Shown piece after piece: positions 24,978 through 31,380 of a stretch of DNA of 31,380 nucleotides (positions are counted from its first letter, which is position 1; every line of letters begins with the position of its first letter). A program made the position numbers and the translations under genes. The stretch comes from Syntrophales bacterium. Lineage in GTDB: Bacteria; Desulfobacterota; Syntrophia; Syntrophales; UBA5619. The notes under the pieces are model-generated. The model was not told where the DNA came from and ran no database searches. It saw only the letters and a program-made list of their open reading frames with translations. The DNA is taken from positions 1 through 31,380 of the forward strand of contig JALNYO010000041.1 of the NCBI GenBank assembly GCA_023229765.1, in the 5' to 3' direction.

Positions 24978-25898
24978 TTACCGAAGAAAACCTTGAATAA
25001 TCATGTTCACCGCCTCTTCATAGGAAAGACCGAGGCTCATCAGCTTCATCAACTGGTCGCCGGCAATCTTGCCAATGGAGGCCTCATGGCTGAGTTCGGC
25101 ATCGGGGTGCTCGGCCCGCAGGGCGGGAATGGTTTCATTGGAACCGTTATCCATGATGATCGCGTCGCACTCGATATGGCCGAAGCACTTTGCCCGGGCA
25201 ATCATGTTCGCGTAGAAATTCTGCCGGGAGTTGCCCTTGATAACAGAACGGGAAACCATGTTGGAGGAGCTGTTTTCACCAGCCAGGATGATCTCGTTGC
25301 GGGAAACCGCTTTCTGGTCGCCCTCGGTCATTACCCGCTCCATGATCAACAGGCTGCTTCCAGGGCCAAGCACCGCCTCGTTGACGCGGTTCGCTTCATC
25401 AACGCCGCCTATCTGGGTGAGCTCCATCTCCGCGTGGGCATTCTCCCCGAGAAAAACCTTTGTGGTTGGGTTCAGCGACCGCTTCCCGACTCCATTACCG
25501 CCAGCAAAGTGTTTTTCCACATACTTGACCCGCGCCCCTTTTTCAATGCGAAATTCGTGGATGCCCTCGTGTCCTTCCGGCTCGGGGCCGCCGCAGTGGA
25601 TTCCGCAGCCGGCGATGATCGTGACGTCGGCGCCGGCGCCGACGATGAAGGTATTGTAAACCACGTCGTTGAGACCGCTTTGGCTGAGAATGACCGGGAT
25701 GTGAACAGATTCGTTAATCGTCCCCGGCGCAATCGTAACTATAATCCCGTCTCTCTTTTCGTCGCTCTCTATATTTATGTTGGCGGAGATCGAACGTGAC
25801 TCCAACTTGCCGTTTTTTCTGATATTGTAGGCGCCCTTGGGGATGCCTTCAAGATCCGCTACGGTCTTCAAGAGATCCTTATCTAAAGCACTGAGCAT
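24978..25898 (-). CDS. SufB/SufD-like Fe-S scaffold, short form
   Basis: This 306-residue protein is much shorter than classical SufB (about 480). It keeps the right-handed beta-helix core and the C-terminal block IPALRAEHPDAELSHEASIG, typical of SufB/SufD. AGCGIHCGGPEPEGHEGIHE holds Cys and His residues that could bind metal or a cluster. Length and pairing with a single SufC match the minimal two-gene Suf-like systems (SmsCB type) described in archaea and anaerobic bacteria. Its ATG overlaps the upstream sufC-like gene by 20 bp and has AAGGAG about 6 bp before it. No SufS, SufE or SufU gene is adjacent. The product should assemble Fe-S clusters with the SufC-like ATPase in the cytoplasm. 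Confidence 0.88.
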   Translation of the reverse strand: MLSALDKDLLKTVADLEGIPKGAYNIRKNGKLESRSISANINIESDEKRDGIIVTIAPGTINESVHIPVILSQSGLNDVVYNTFIVGAGADVTIIAGCGIHCGGPEPEGHEGIHEFRIEKGARVKYVEKHFAGGNGVGKRSLNPTTKVFLGENAHAEMELTQIGGVDEANRVNEAVLGPGSSLLIMERVMTEGDQKAVSRNEIILAGENSSSNMVSRSVIKGNSRQNFYANMIARAKCFGHIECDAIIMDNGSNETIPALRAEHPDAELSHEASIGKIAGDQLMKLMSLGLSYEEAVNMIIQGFLR

Positions 25899-26646
25899 CT
25901 TTTTCTCCTTCCGGGCACGGGCAGGGGCTGAAACTGCATATCCTGAAATCGTTCAGCATCGGCAGGGCATTTGCCAGGTTCCCCTGATACATTAATTTAC
26001 CCTGATCAATAATCAGGATGTTGTCAGCGACCTCCAGAAAGGAACGGTTGTGGCTGACGACAATCGTCGTGGTATGGCGCTCGCTCTGCTCTTTTTTCAG
26101 AAGGTTAACCATCGGCATAATGGTCCAGAGGTCAATCCCGGTATCCGGTTCGTCATAGATGGCAAGCTTGGGATTTCGGGCAATCGTTGTCGCCAGCTCT
26201 ATCTTCTTGATTTCGCCCCCGGAAAGCGTCGCGTCAACCGGCTTATCGAGAAACGAAAGGGGACAAATTCCCACTCTTCTGACAATCCCGATGAGCCTTT
26301 CCTCGTTCTCCGTCTTGGCGGCAACCGACAGGAGGTCCCGGAACGTTATCCCCTTGAAGCGAGCCGGCTGCTGAAAACTGTAAGCAATTCCGGCATTCGC
26401 CCGCTCGGCGATCGTCATAGCCGAGATGTCTTTCCCCTCGAAATGGATGCTCCCCGCGGACGGCTGGTTTATCCCCATGATCAGCTTGGACAAGGTCGTC
26501 TTGCCGCTGCCGTTGGGACCGGTGATCGCATAGAACTTCCCCGCTTCAAAAGTGAAATTCATTTTGTCAATGATATCACGCCTTTTTTCTCCGTTTTTCT
26601 CGTCCTTTTCAGTTACGGAAAAACACAAATCCCTTAATTCCAGCAT
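25879..26646 (-). CDS. SufC-like ABC ATPase of Fe-S cluster assembly
   Basis: This 255-residue ATPase has Walker A GPNGSGKT, the Q-loop YSFQQPARF, the signature LSGGE, Walker B LAIYDEPDTGID and the switch His in SHNR. The Q-loop YSFQQPARFKGITF is characteristic of SufC-type proteins. It should power the SufB-like scaffold whose gene overlaps its 3' end by 20 bp. The C-terminal tail CSFSPCPCPEGEKDAQCF holds four Cys residues and is not part of the ordinary ATPase fold, so it could carry or transfer metal. GAGGTG precedes the ATG at 26646; a GTG at 26652 lies inside that ribosome site. Confidence 0.9.
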   Translation of the reverse strand: MLELRDLCFSVTEKDEKNGEKRRDIIDKMNFTFEAGKFYAITGPNGSGKTTLSKLIMGINQPSAGSIHFEGKDISAMTIAERANAGIAYSFQQPARFKGITFRDLLSVAAKTENEERLIGIVRRVGICPLSFLDKPVDATLSGGEIKKIELATTIARNPKLAIYDEPDTGIDLWTIMPMVNLLKKEQSERHTTTIVVSHNRSFLEVADNILIIDQGKLMYQGNLANALPMLNDFRICSFSPCPCPEGEKDAQCFR

Positions 26647-26897
26647 AACCACCTCTGCTACTTTTTAGAAACGTCCAACACACCCTTTGGGCATCTGTTC
26701 CCTGTTGACGATACGCGGATAAGCCAAAAACTGTGCCTCGTGCTTTCGCTTCGGCATAATATTTAATTCTCAGTTGTTGTCAATCAATAATGTCAAAAAA
26801 GTTTGACAGTGTCTTCTTAAAATGTTTATCGTCGCATTCAAAATATTCACAGAATGAGGACATTTTTAAATTTACCGAAAAATTAATTGAGGAGCCG

Positions 26898-27275
26898 ATG
26901 CAAACACCTGACAAAGAAACTGCCGACCAGAAGATAGACAGCGACCATCGCCCCTGGGGCTTTTACGAAATTCTCTCCGACGCGGCGGACAGCAAGGTAA
27001 AGCGGATTACCGTCTATCCGGGCCAGCGTCTCAGCCTCCAGCGCCACTTCCACCGTTCGGAACACTGGTACGTGATCAGCGGCAAGGCCGTTGTGACCAG
27101 AAACGGCGAGGAGATCAGCCTGACCTCCTGTCAATCCGTGGATTTGCCGGTACTCACCTGGCACCGTATCCGCAACATCGGCACGGAAAATGTGGTTTTT
27201 ATCGAGGTTCAGACCGGCGACTATTTCGGAGAGGACGATATCGAACGCTCGGAAGACGACTACGGGAGGGTTTAA
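26898..27275 (+). CDS. Mannose-6-phosphate isomerase type II-like cupin
   Basis: This 125-residue single-domain protein matches the C-terminal isomerase domain of ManC/AlgA-type enzymes. RPWGFYEIL, then GQRLSLQRHFHRSEHWYVIS with metal-binding His50 and His52, then ATG-distal GDYFGEDDIERSEDDYGR are family signatures. It would interconvert fructose-6-phosphate and mannose-6-phosphate for sugar-nucleotide or polysaccharide synthesis. The guanylyltransferase half is absent, so it is a stand-alone isomerase. GAGGAG lies before the ATG at 26898. The frame is open back to 26790, but that part is Lys/Ser/Phe-rich and has no counterpart in the family. It is isolated, with mobile-element remnants downstream. 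Confidence 0.85.
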   Translation: MQTPDKETADQKIDSDHRPWGFYEILSDAADSKVKRITVYPGQRLSLQRHFHRSEHWYVISGKAVVTRNGEEISLTSCQSVDLPVLTWHRIRNIGTENVVFIEVQTGDYFGEDDIERSEDDYGRV

Positions 27276-27284
27276 TGCTTCACA

Positions 27285-27728
27285 GGTACGATTTTACCCC
27301 GAACAAGGTGTGGAAGGTTATGGGCCGTACCGACTCAGGAGGCGACAAGAGGTGCGTTGCGGCGAGCAGAGCTTTGATCTCATCGTCGGTAAAGATGTAG
27401 GTGTTCGATGAAGCTTCGGCCCTGTCCGGGCTGCAGGCTCAGGGACATAACACTGCGGCTCAAACTGGCGCATGTACGTGCAAAACTGGCGCACGACGGC
27501 CAGCCTGTTGGCGCGGGTATTGGAATTGAGACCGGTCAAAGATGTTAAGTATTGATCGATGATCTCTCTGGTAGGGCAGGAACCGCCGAAGCCCTGCTGG
27601 CACAAGAAACGGTCGAAATAGGAGAGTACTTTAGCTCGACCACAGTAGTCGGCTCCACCGGAACGTCGAAACGCGACGAAATCCATGAAACGATCAGCCA
27701 AGAGGCTGGCAAAGACAGGTTCGTTCAT
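27285..27728 (-). pseudogene. Tyrosine recombinase fragment, frameshifted (middle gene of a recombinase trio)
   Basis: About 115 residues from MNEPVFASLLADRFMDFVAF match the N-terminal DNA-binding part of a tyrosine recombinase (REIIDQYLTSL, then NRLAVVRQFCTYM). Near 27397 the frame is lost: HRTP continues in the next frame as IFTDDEIKALLAATHLLSPP, then SVRPITFHTLFG. The sequence then ends at a stop near 27285, before the catalytic Arg-His-Arg-Tyr residues. It is dead. The ATG overlaps (ATGA) the stop of another recombinase tail upstream. Confidence 0.75.
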
Positions 27729-27821
27729 GATAATACCTCCGGCCAGTCCAGAGGCAGTTGTTTGAGTTTTTCAAAATCGATCTTGGTATAGATTGTTTGT
27801 CTGGATAAGGAAGTTCTTATC
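27725..27821 (-). pseudogene. C-terminal tail of an upstream tyrosine recombinase
   Basis: About 30 codons, RTSLSRQTIYTKIDFEKLKQ and then LPLDWPEVLS, end in TGA overlapping the ATG of the next recombinase. This looks like a recombinase C-terminus (the region around the catalytic Tyr of IYTK-type ends). With the next fragment it gives two consecutive genes in the order and overlap seen in recombinase-in-trio elements. The 5' part is replaced by the 182-bp repeat that starts at 27822. Confidence 0.55.
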
Positions 27822-28003
27822 AATTGAGGCAATTGCAAAACCATTTGTCATTCCCGAAAGCGAAGCTTAATGTTCATAATGTCTCTATCGGGAAAGCGAA
27901 GCTTAATGTTCATAATATGGTTTTTCAAGCAGTTAGAACCAGATTCCCGCTCAGAATCGTTGCGGGAATGACAAGAATGGGGAGTTTTGCAATTACCTCA
28001 ATT
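27822..28003. mobile_element. 182-bp MITE-like element with terminal inverted repeats
   Basis: The ends AATTGAGGCAATTGCAAAAC and its near inverse (one mismatch in 20) face each other. Each is followed inward by the inverted pair TGTCATTCCCG and CGGGAATGACA. Inside, a direct repeat of about 26 bp built on GCGAAGCTTAATGTTCATAA occurs twice, at about 27859 and 27895. No gene fits inside. The GTCATTCCCG core is common in interspersed repeats of several anaerobes. Confidence 0.7.
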
Positions 28004-28052
28004 ATTATATGAACAGATAGAGGGGGCAATGACCGACTCCCTTCAAAGCAGC

Positions 28053-28086
28053 CCTCAATATGTTGATGGTCCACCAAATATGGAGG
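28053..28086. promoter_or_regulatory. Palindromic upstream activator site, copy C
   Basis: This 34-bp site reads CCTCAATATGT-N12-AAATATGGAGG on the plus strand, inverted relative to copies A and B. The centre is TGATGGTCCACC. It is the most diverged copy but keeps the exact architecture: CCTGT at 28122-28126 (35 bp later), GTTATTAAA at 28141-28149 (14 bp later) and the -24 element 98 bp away. Confidence 0.75.
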
Positions 28087-28184
28087 CTGCGCAAATCATT
28101 CCATCTTCTCCGCGGCTCTTTCCTGTTCGCCTATTATCCCGTTATTAAAGGATGAATCCAGAATTGCGAACCTATTTCAGTTAT

Positions 28185-28200
28185 TGGCATGCCCATTGCT
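28185..28200 (+). promoter_or_regulatory. Sigma-54 (-24/-12) promoter of DUF3096-tpsA2
   Basis: TGGCATGCCCATTGCT matches the sigma-54 consensus at every conserved position, with GG-N10-GC spacing. The expected transcription start is near 28212, about 60 bp ahead of the DUF3096 ATG. Confidence 0.85.
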
Positions 28201-28272
28201 TTTGATACTTTCATGATGCTCGTTGTCACTGGGTATAAAAAATGAAACCTGCTGAATAGAAAGGATGCTGTC

Positions 28273-28422
28273 ATGAATATGACCTTAAGTCTTGGTCCTT
28301 TATTGTCTTTGCTCGCTGGCGTGCTTATTCTGATCGTTCCCCGGTTGCTGAACTATATCGTCGCGGCTTATCTGATCGTCTTCGGATTGCTGGGACTGTT
28401 CGGTGACATACGCCTGAGATAA
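28273..28422 (+). CDS. DUF3096 family membrane mini-protein
   Basis: This 49-residue protein consists of two hydrophobic helices: MTLSLGPLLSLLAGVLILIV and NYIVAAYLIVFGLLGLFGDI, joined by PRLL, with a short basic end. PRLLNYIVA with the GLxGLF ending is the pattern of the small DUF3096 family, whose function is unknown. AAGGA lies about 8 bp before the ATG. It is the first gene after the sigma-54 promoter and 107 bp upstream of the second tpsA gene, so it is probably co-transcribed with it. Confidence 0.8.
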   Translation: MNMTLSLGPLLSLLAGVLILIVPRLLNYIVAAYLIVFGLLGLFGDIRLR

Positions 28423-28529
28423 AAAATCTGGTTTGTGGAACCGGCAGCTTGGAGAGGATGCAAGCCCTGCGGGCTAGGGACTGTATCCGCCCCATAATTA
28501 ATAAAAATCAGATTCGAATGGTGAAAGCG

Positions 28530-31380
28530 ATGACTCCTGAACTGAATACCGTTATGATGTTCCTGAGCCTTTTCAGCCTGCCGTCGGGTTGTTCGATCGC
28601 CTTTTGCAACCGATCGATTGAGCGTCTGGCGCGGTTGATATCGATGTGGCTGACATCGATCACGACAGCGAGAGGCAGCCGCTTTTTTACCTTGCGGCGG
28701 CAGATAGCTGTTATCGCAGTGATTGCGTGTGTATTTGCCGCAGGCCAAGCCCAGGCGAATGGCAATGATCCAACCGTGGTTGCAGGTCAGGCTAGCTTCT
28801 CCGCTCAGGGCAGTTCGCTAAACATCACCAACAGCCCGGGGGCAATTATCAACTGGCTCGGGTTCTCGATCGGCGCAAGCGAAACCACACGCTTCATCCA
28901 GCAAAGCGCCGCCTCGAGCGTCCTCAATCGCGTCACCGGCCCCGATCCTTCCGTCATCCTCGGGACGCTCACCTCGAACGGCCGGGTCTTCCTGATCAAT
29001 CCGAGCGGCATCCTGGTCGGGCAGGGCGCGCGCATCGACGTGGCCGGACTGGTGGCCTCAACACTCAACCTGAGCAACCAGGACTTTCTCGCGGGCCGGC
29101 TCAATTTCGTGTCCAATCCGCTTGCCGGCAAGGTGGAAAATCAGGGCAGGATCACCACACCTTCAGGCGGCAGCGTTTATCTGGTCGGATCGGACGTCAC
29201 CAACAGCGGCATCATCACGAGCCCGCAGGGCGACGTGATCCTGGCCGCCGGCCAGTCGGTGAAGATCTTCGACTCCAGCACGCCGGGGGTGAGGGTCGAA
29301 ATCACGGCGAGCGATAACGCCGCCGTCAACCTCGGCAAGATCCTTGCGCAAAGCGGCGAAGTCGGCATTTACGGCGCGACGCTTCGGAACATGGGCATCG
29401 TCAATGCCGACCAGGTGGTGAGGGACGCAACCGGCAAAATCGTCCTGCGTGCAAAGCAGGACGTGACCCTCGAAGCAGGCAGCCGCCTGAGCGCCAGCGG
29501 CGAGACTGCCGGTGAGATCACGGTTCAGTCCGAAACCGGCACCACGCTGGTGTCCGGCACGATCGAAGCCAAAGGCACTGGATTCCCCACCCTTCTGGAA
29601 GGAAATCAGATCTCTCAAACCCTCCCTCAGGGAGAAAATCAGCTTACTCAATCCCCTCTCTCTCAGGGGGAGGCTCAGCGTGAGGGCAGGATCCCGGTCG
29701 CTTCCGGCAAAGGCGGCGCCATCCAACTGCTGGGCGATCGTGTCGGCTTGATTGCGGCAACAGTCGACGCATCCGGTACGGCGGGCGGTGGCACGGTCCT
29801 GGTCGGCGGCGACTACCAGGGCAAGAATCCGTCAGTGCAGAACGCCGCGGCGACGTATGTGAGCGCGGACTCTACGATCACGGCCGACGCCATCACGAAT
29901 GGTAGCGGCGGCAAGGTGATCGTGTGGGCGGATAACGTCAGCAGATTCCAGGGCAACATCTCCGCGCGCGGTGGGGCGCATTCCGGCGACGGCGGCTTGA
30001 TAGAAGTGTCCGGGAAGCACTACCTGGATTACCGCGGCATGGCCGATACCCGAGCGCCAATGGGCCGGGCCGGTACCTTGCTCCTCGACCCGGATGAAAT
30101 CCTGATCACCAATGCTGCCGGGGGCGCGACGCTTAGAATGACGTGCGTTGGCGGCGGCGATTGCACGACCCCTTCGGGGGCCGGCCCTTATACTGACACC
30201 GCTTCTGCGTTTGATCCTGCTACCCCTGGCAGTGTCGGTATCCTGCCCGACAACTCGATCAATCAGCAATTGGCGTTTGGCAATGTCACGGTCAAGACCT
30301 CGCTTGGCGGTATACTCGTTTCCAACACCAGCGGCACAGTCGCAATCGGCCCGGTAACAGGCACGACGGATGCGGATCCTGGCGCAGTTCCAGGACCGAA
30401 TGCCAATACGCTGACTCTGGATTCCGCCACCGATATTTCATGGAACGCCGCCTGGTCCTACAAAAATCACGGGCAACTCACTCTGCTCGCCAAGGCCGGC
30501 AGTATCGCGGGCACCGGCGCGCTCACGCTCGCGGACGTTTCGCCGGTTCTGCTGCAGGCGACGGCCAATATCGGTACATCAGGGACGCCGATGGCCATCT
30601 CCGGGAACGGCGGCAATGTAACAATCAACGCCGGGACCTCCGCCGCTCTCGGCAACATCACCGCAGGGGCAGGCACGATTTCAGCAACGAGTTCGGGAGG
30701 CGGAGACATCACGCTCAGCGGCGCTCTCACAAATACGAATTCCGGTACTTCGGCAATAACCCTTAATGCGGATTCTGGTACTGCAGCAGGCAATGCATCC
30801 GGTGGCAATATCATCATCAGCGGCGGCACCCTATCCACGGGTGGGCGTGCAACACTATTCACTGGTAGCATACTGGGCAGTACGGGTCTGACCACCCTAG
30901 TTGGATCAGGTAGCGGTCATTTTCGCTATAACAGCGACGAAGCAACGACCAACTACACCGCTTCATTAGGGATTGGAAAGTATGCCGTTTATCGCGAGCA
31001 ACCCACGCTTAACATCACCGCTAACAGTCCGGCAGCGATTACTTACGGTGCGGCTACGCCGGCTTTGACGACCGCCCTCTCCGGCTTACAAAACGGTGAT
31101 ATCGCTGTGCAGGCGCTGAGTTCGGCGGCCACAGTTGCGGTCGGCGGCTCTACCTCTGGCTCAGGGAACTACACGGCGGGATCCCACAGCCTCACACCAT
31201 CTGCAGTTGATCAATTGGGTTATGCGCTGAGTTATGTCAACGGCGCACTGGAGGTCACCAAACTGGCGCTGACCGGGCCGGCGATTGCCGGGGTCAACGC
31301 GACCTACGGCACATCTCTCCCAGCCGGGGCGGTGTCGTTCACCAACAACATAGCCCTTGATGACGTGACCAGCACGGCCA
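28530..31380 (+). CDS. Second TpsA-type exoprotein, haemagglutinin TPS domain (partial, runs off right edge)
   Basis: The frame is open for 950 codons to the window edge. A long leader ends in a signal peptide (RRQIAVIAVIACVFAAGQAQ, then A-N). The TPS domain has INWLGFSIG (107-115), NRVTG (133-137) and LINPSGILVG (155-164). Beta-helix-like sequence follows, and from about residue 825 a YDG/MBG-like stalk repeat (ITYGAATPALTTALSGLQNG). The ATG at 28530 was chosen because its leader aligns codon by codon with that of tpsB; it has only a weak ribosome site. ATGs at 28518 and 28644 are alternatives. Residues about 350-392 are a Gln/Leu-rich insert that looks like an intergenic repeat. No collagen-like part is visible yet. 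A partner TpsB, if dedicated, would lie to the right of the window. Confidence 0.88.
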   Translation, partial: MTPELNTVMMFLSLFSLPSGCSIAFCNRSIERLARLISMWLTSITTARGSRFFTLRRQIAVIAVIACVFAAGQAQANGNDPTVVAGQASFSAQGSSLNITNSPGAIINWLGFSIGASETTRFIQQSAASSVLNRVTGPDPSVILGTLTSNGRVFLINPSGILVGQGARIDVAGLVASTLNLSNQDFLAGRLNFVSNPLAGKVENQGRITTPSGGSVYLVGSDVTNSGIITSPQGDVILAAGQSVKIFDSSTPGVRVEITASDNAAVNLGKILAQSGEVGIYGATLRNMGIVNADQVVRDATGKIVLRAKQDVTLEAGSRLSASGETAGEITVQSETGTTLVSGTIEAKGTGFPTLLEGNQISQTLPQGENQLTQSPLSQGEAQREGRIPVASGKGGAIQLLGDRVGLIAATVDASGTAGGGTVLVGGDYQGKNPSVQNAAATYVSADSTITADAITNGSGGKVIVWADNVSRFQGNISARGGAHSGDGGLIEVSGKHYLDYRGMADTRAPMGRAGTLLLDPDEILITNAAGGATLRMTCVGGGDCTTPSGAGPYTDTASAFDPATPGSVGILPDNSINQQLAFGNVTVKTSLGGILVSNTSGTVAIGPVTGTTDADPGAVPGPNANTLTLDSATDISWNAAWSYKNHGQLTLLAKAGSIAGTGALTLADVSPVLLQATANIGTSGTPMAISGNGGNVTINAGTSAALGNITAGAGTISATSSGGGDITLSGALTNTNSGTSAITLNADSGTAAGNASGGNIIISGGTLSTGGRATLFTGSILGSTGLTTLVGSGSGHFRYNSDEATTNYTASLGIGKYAVYREQPTLNITANSPAAITYGAATPALTTALSGLQNGDIAVQALSSAATVAVGGSTSGSGNYTAGSHSLTPSAVDQLGYALSYVNGALEVTKLALTGPAIAGVNATYGTSLPAGAVSFTNNIALDDVTSTA
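29578..29705 (+). repeat. Interspersed intergenic-type repeat inserted in frame in tpsA2
   Basis: About 125 bp encode QISQTLPQGENQLTQSPLSQ and neighbours, unlike the Gly/Ala/Val-rich flanks. The DNA has short palindromes (CTCCCTCAGGGAG; CCCCTCTCTCTCAGGGGG) and, on the minus strand, translates as ALTLSLPLRERGL, the look of common interspersed bacterial repeats. The length keeps the frame open. Confidence 0.55.

Noticed and set aside
24903..25799. A 298-codon plus-strand open frame
   Set aside because: It is antisense to the SufB-like gene, whose minus-strand product has clear family motifs; the plus frame has none.
28423..28529. GC-rich stretch between DUF3096 and tpsA2 considered as a riboswitch
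   Set aside because: It has a small AGCCC/GGGCT hairpin but no match to a known aptamer pattern such as cyclic-di-GMP or cobalamin.
28508..28765. Minus-strand open frame whose translation resembles one antisense to tpsB (8278-8613)
   Set aside because: The likeness reflects DNA homology of the two leaders on the sense strand; neither antisense frame has a start site or domain.

Overview
The window reads as a stretch of a Gram-negative, probably anaerobic or microaerophilic bacterial chromosome. The sequence shows outer-membrane two-partner secretion, lipoproteins, sigma-54 promoters and a short SufB/SufC-type Fe-S pair. The mixture (KaiC/KaiB outside cyanobacteria, NtrC-family PAS regulator, minimal Suf-like pair, interspersed intergenic repeats) is most like the former Deltaproteobacteria (Desulfobacterota, Syntrophales-like). 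That assignment is an inference and is weak.

Layout. (1) 1-1820, minus strand: an oxidative-stress group of catalase (partial, off the left edge), Fe-superoxide dismutase and a haloperoxidase-type alpha/beta hydrolase, followed by a decapitated MgtA-type ATPase fragment. (2) 2187-8579, minus strand: a YkuD-type transpeptidase, a large TpsA exoprotein with collagen-like repeats, and its TpsB transporter. (3) 8919-11346: a plus-strand EEP-family hydrolase convergent with a phospholipase-D/cardiolipin-synthase-like lipoprotein. (4) 11449-20099, minus strand: an envelope run of unknown periplasmic protein, bifunctional PBP1-type enzyme, AI-2E/PerM permease, FecR/DUF6600-like protein with 114-bp tandem repeats, a lipoprotein and a DUF3108 protein. 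(5) 20304-24743, minus strand: KaiC, KaiB, KaiB and a PAS-PAS-AAA+-Fis sigma-54 activator in one tight operon. (6) 24978-26646, minus strand: SufC-like and SufB-like genes. (7) 26898-28003: a mannose-6-phosphate isomerase-type cupin, remnants of a recombinase-in-trio element and a 182-bp MITE-like repeat. (8) 28053-31380, plus strand: a sigma-54 promoter, a DUF3096 mini-protein and a second TpsA, cut by the right edge.

The most interesting signal is not a gene. A ~150-bp promoter cassette occurs three times, ahead of tpsB-tpsA, ahead of the DUF3108 gene and ahead of DUF3096-tpsA2. Each copy has a 34-bp imperfect palindrome, a CCTGT box exactly 35 bp further on, a GTTATWAAA box exactly 14 bp after that, and a good -24/-12 sigma-54 promoter 97-98 bp from the palindrome. 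One copy begins 20 bp past the stop codon of the sigma-54 activator that is co-operonic with KaiC and two KaiBs. The working hypothesis is that a KaiC/KaiB module feeds a PAS-containing sigma-54 activator, which binds the palindrome and drives a surface-adhesin and envelope regulon. The sequence supports the layout; the regulatory link is inference.

No tRNA, rRNA or CRISPR array was recognised.
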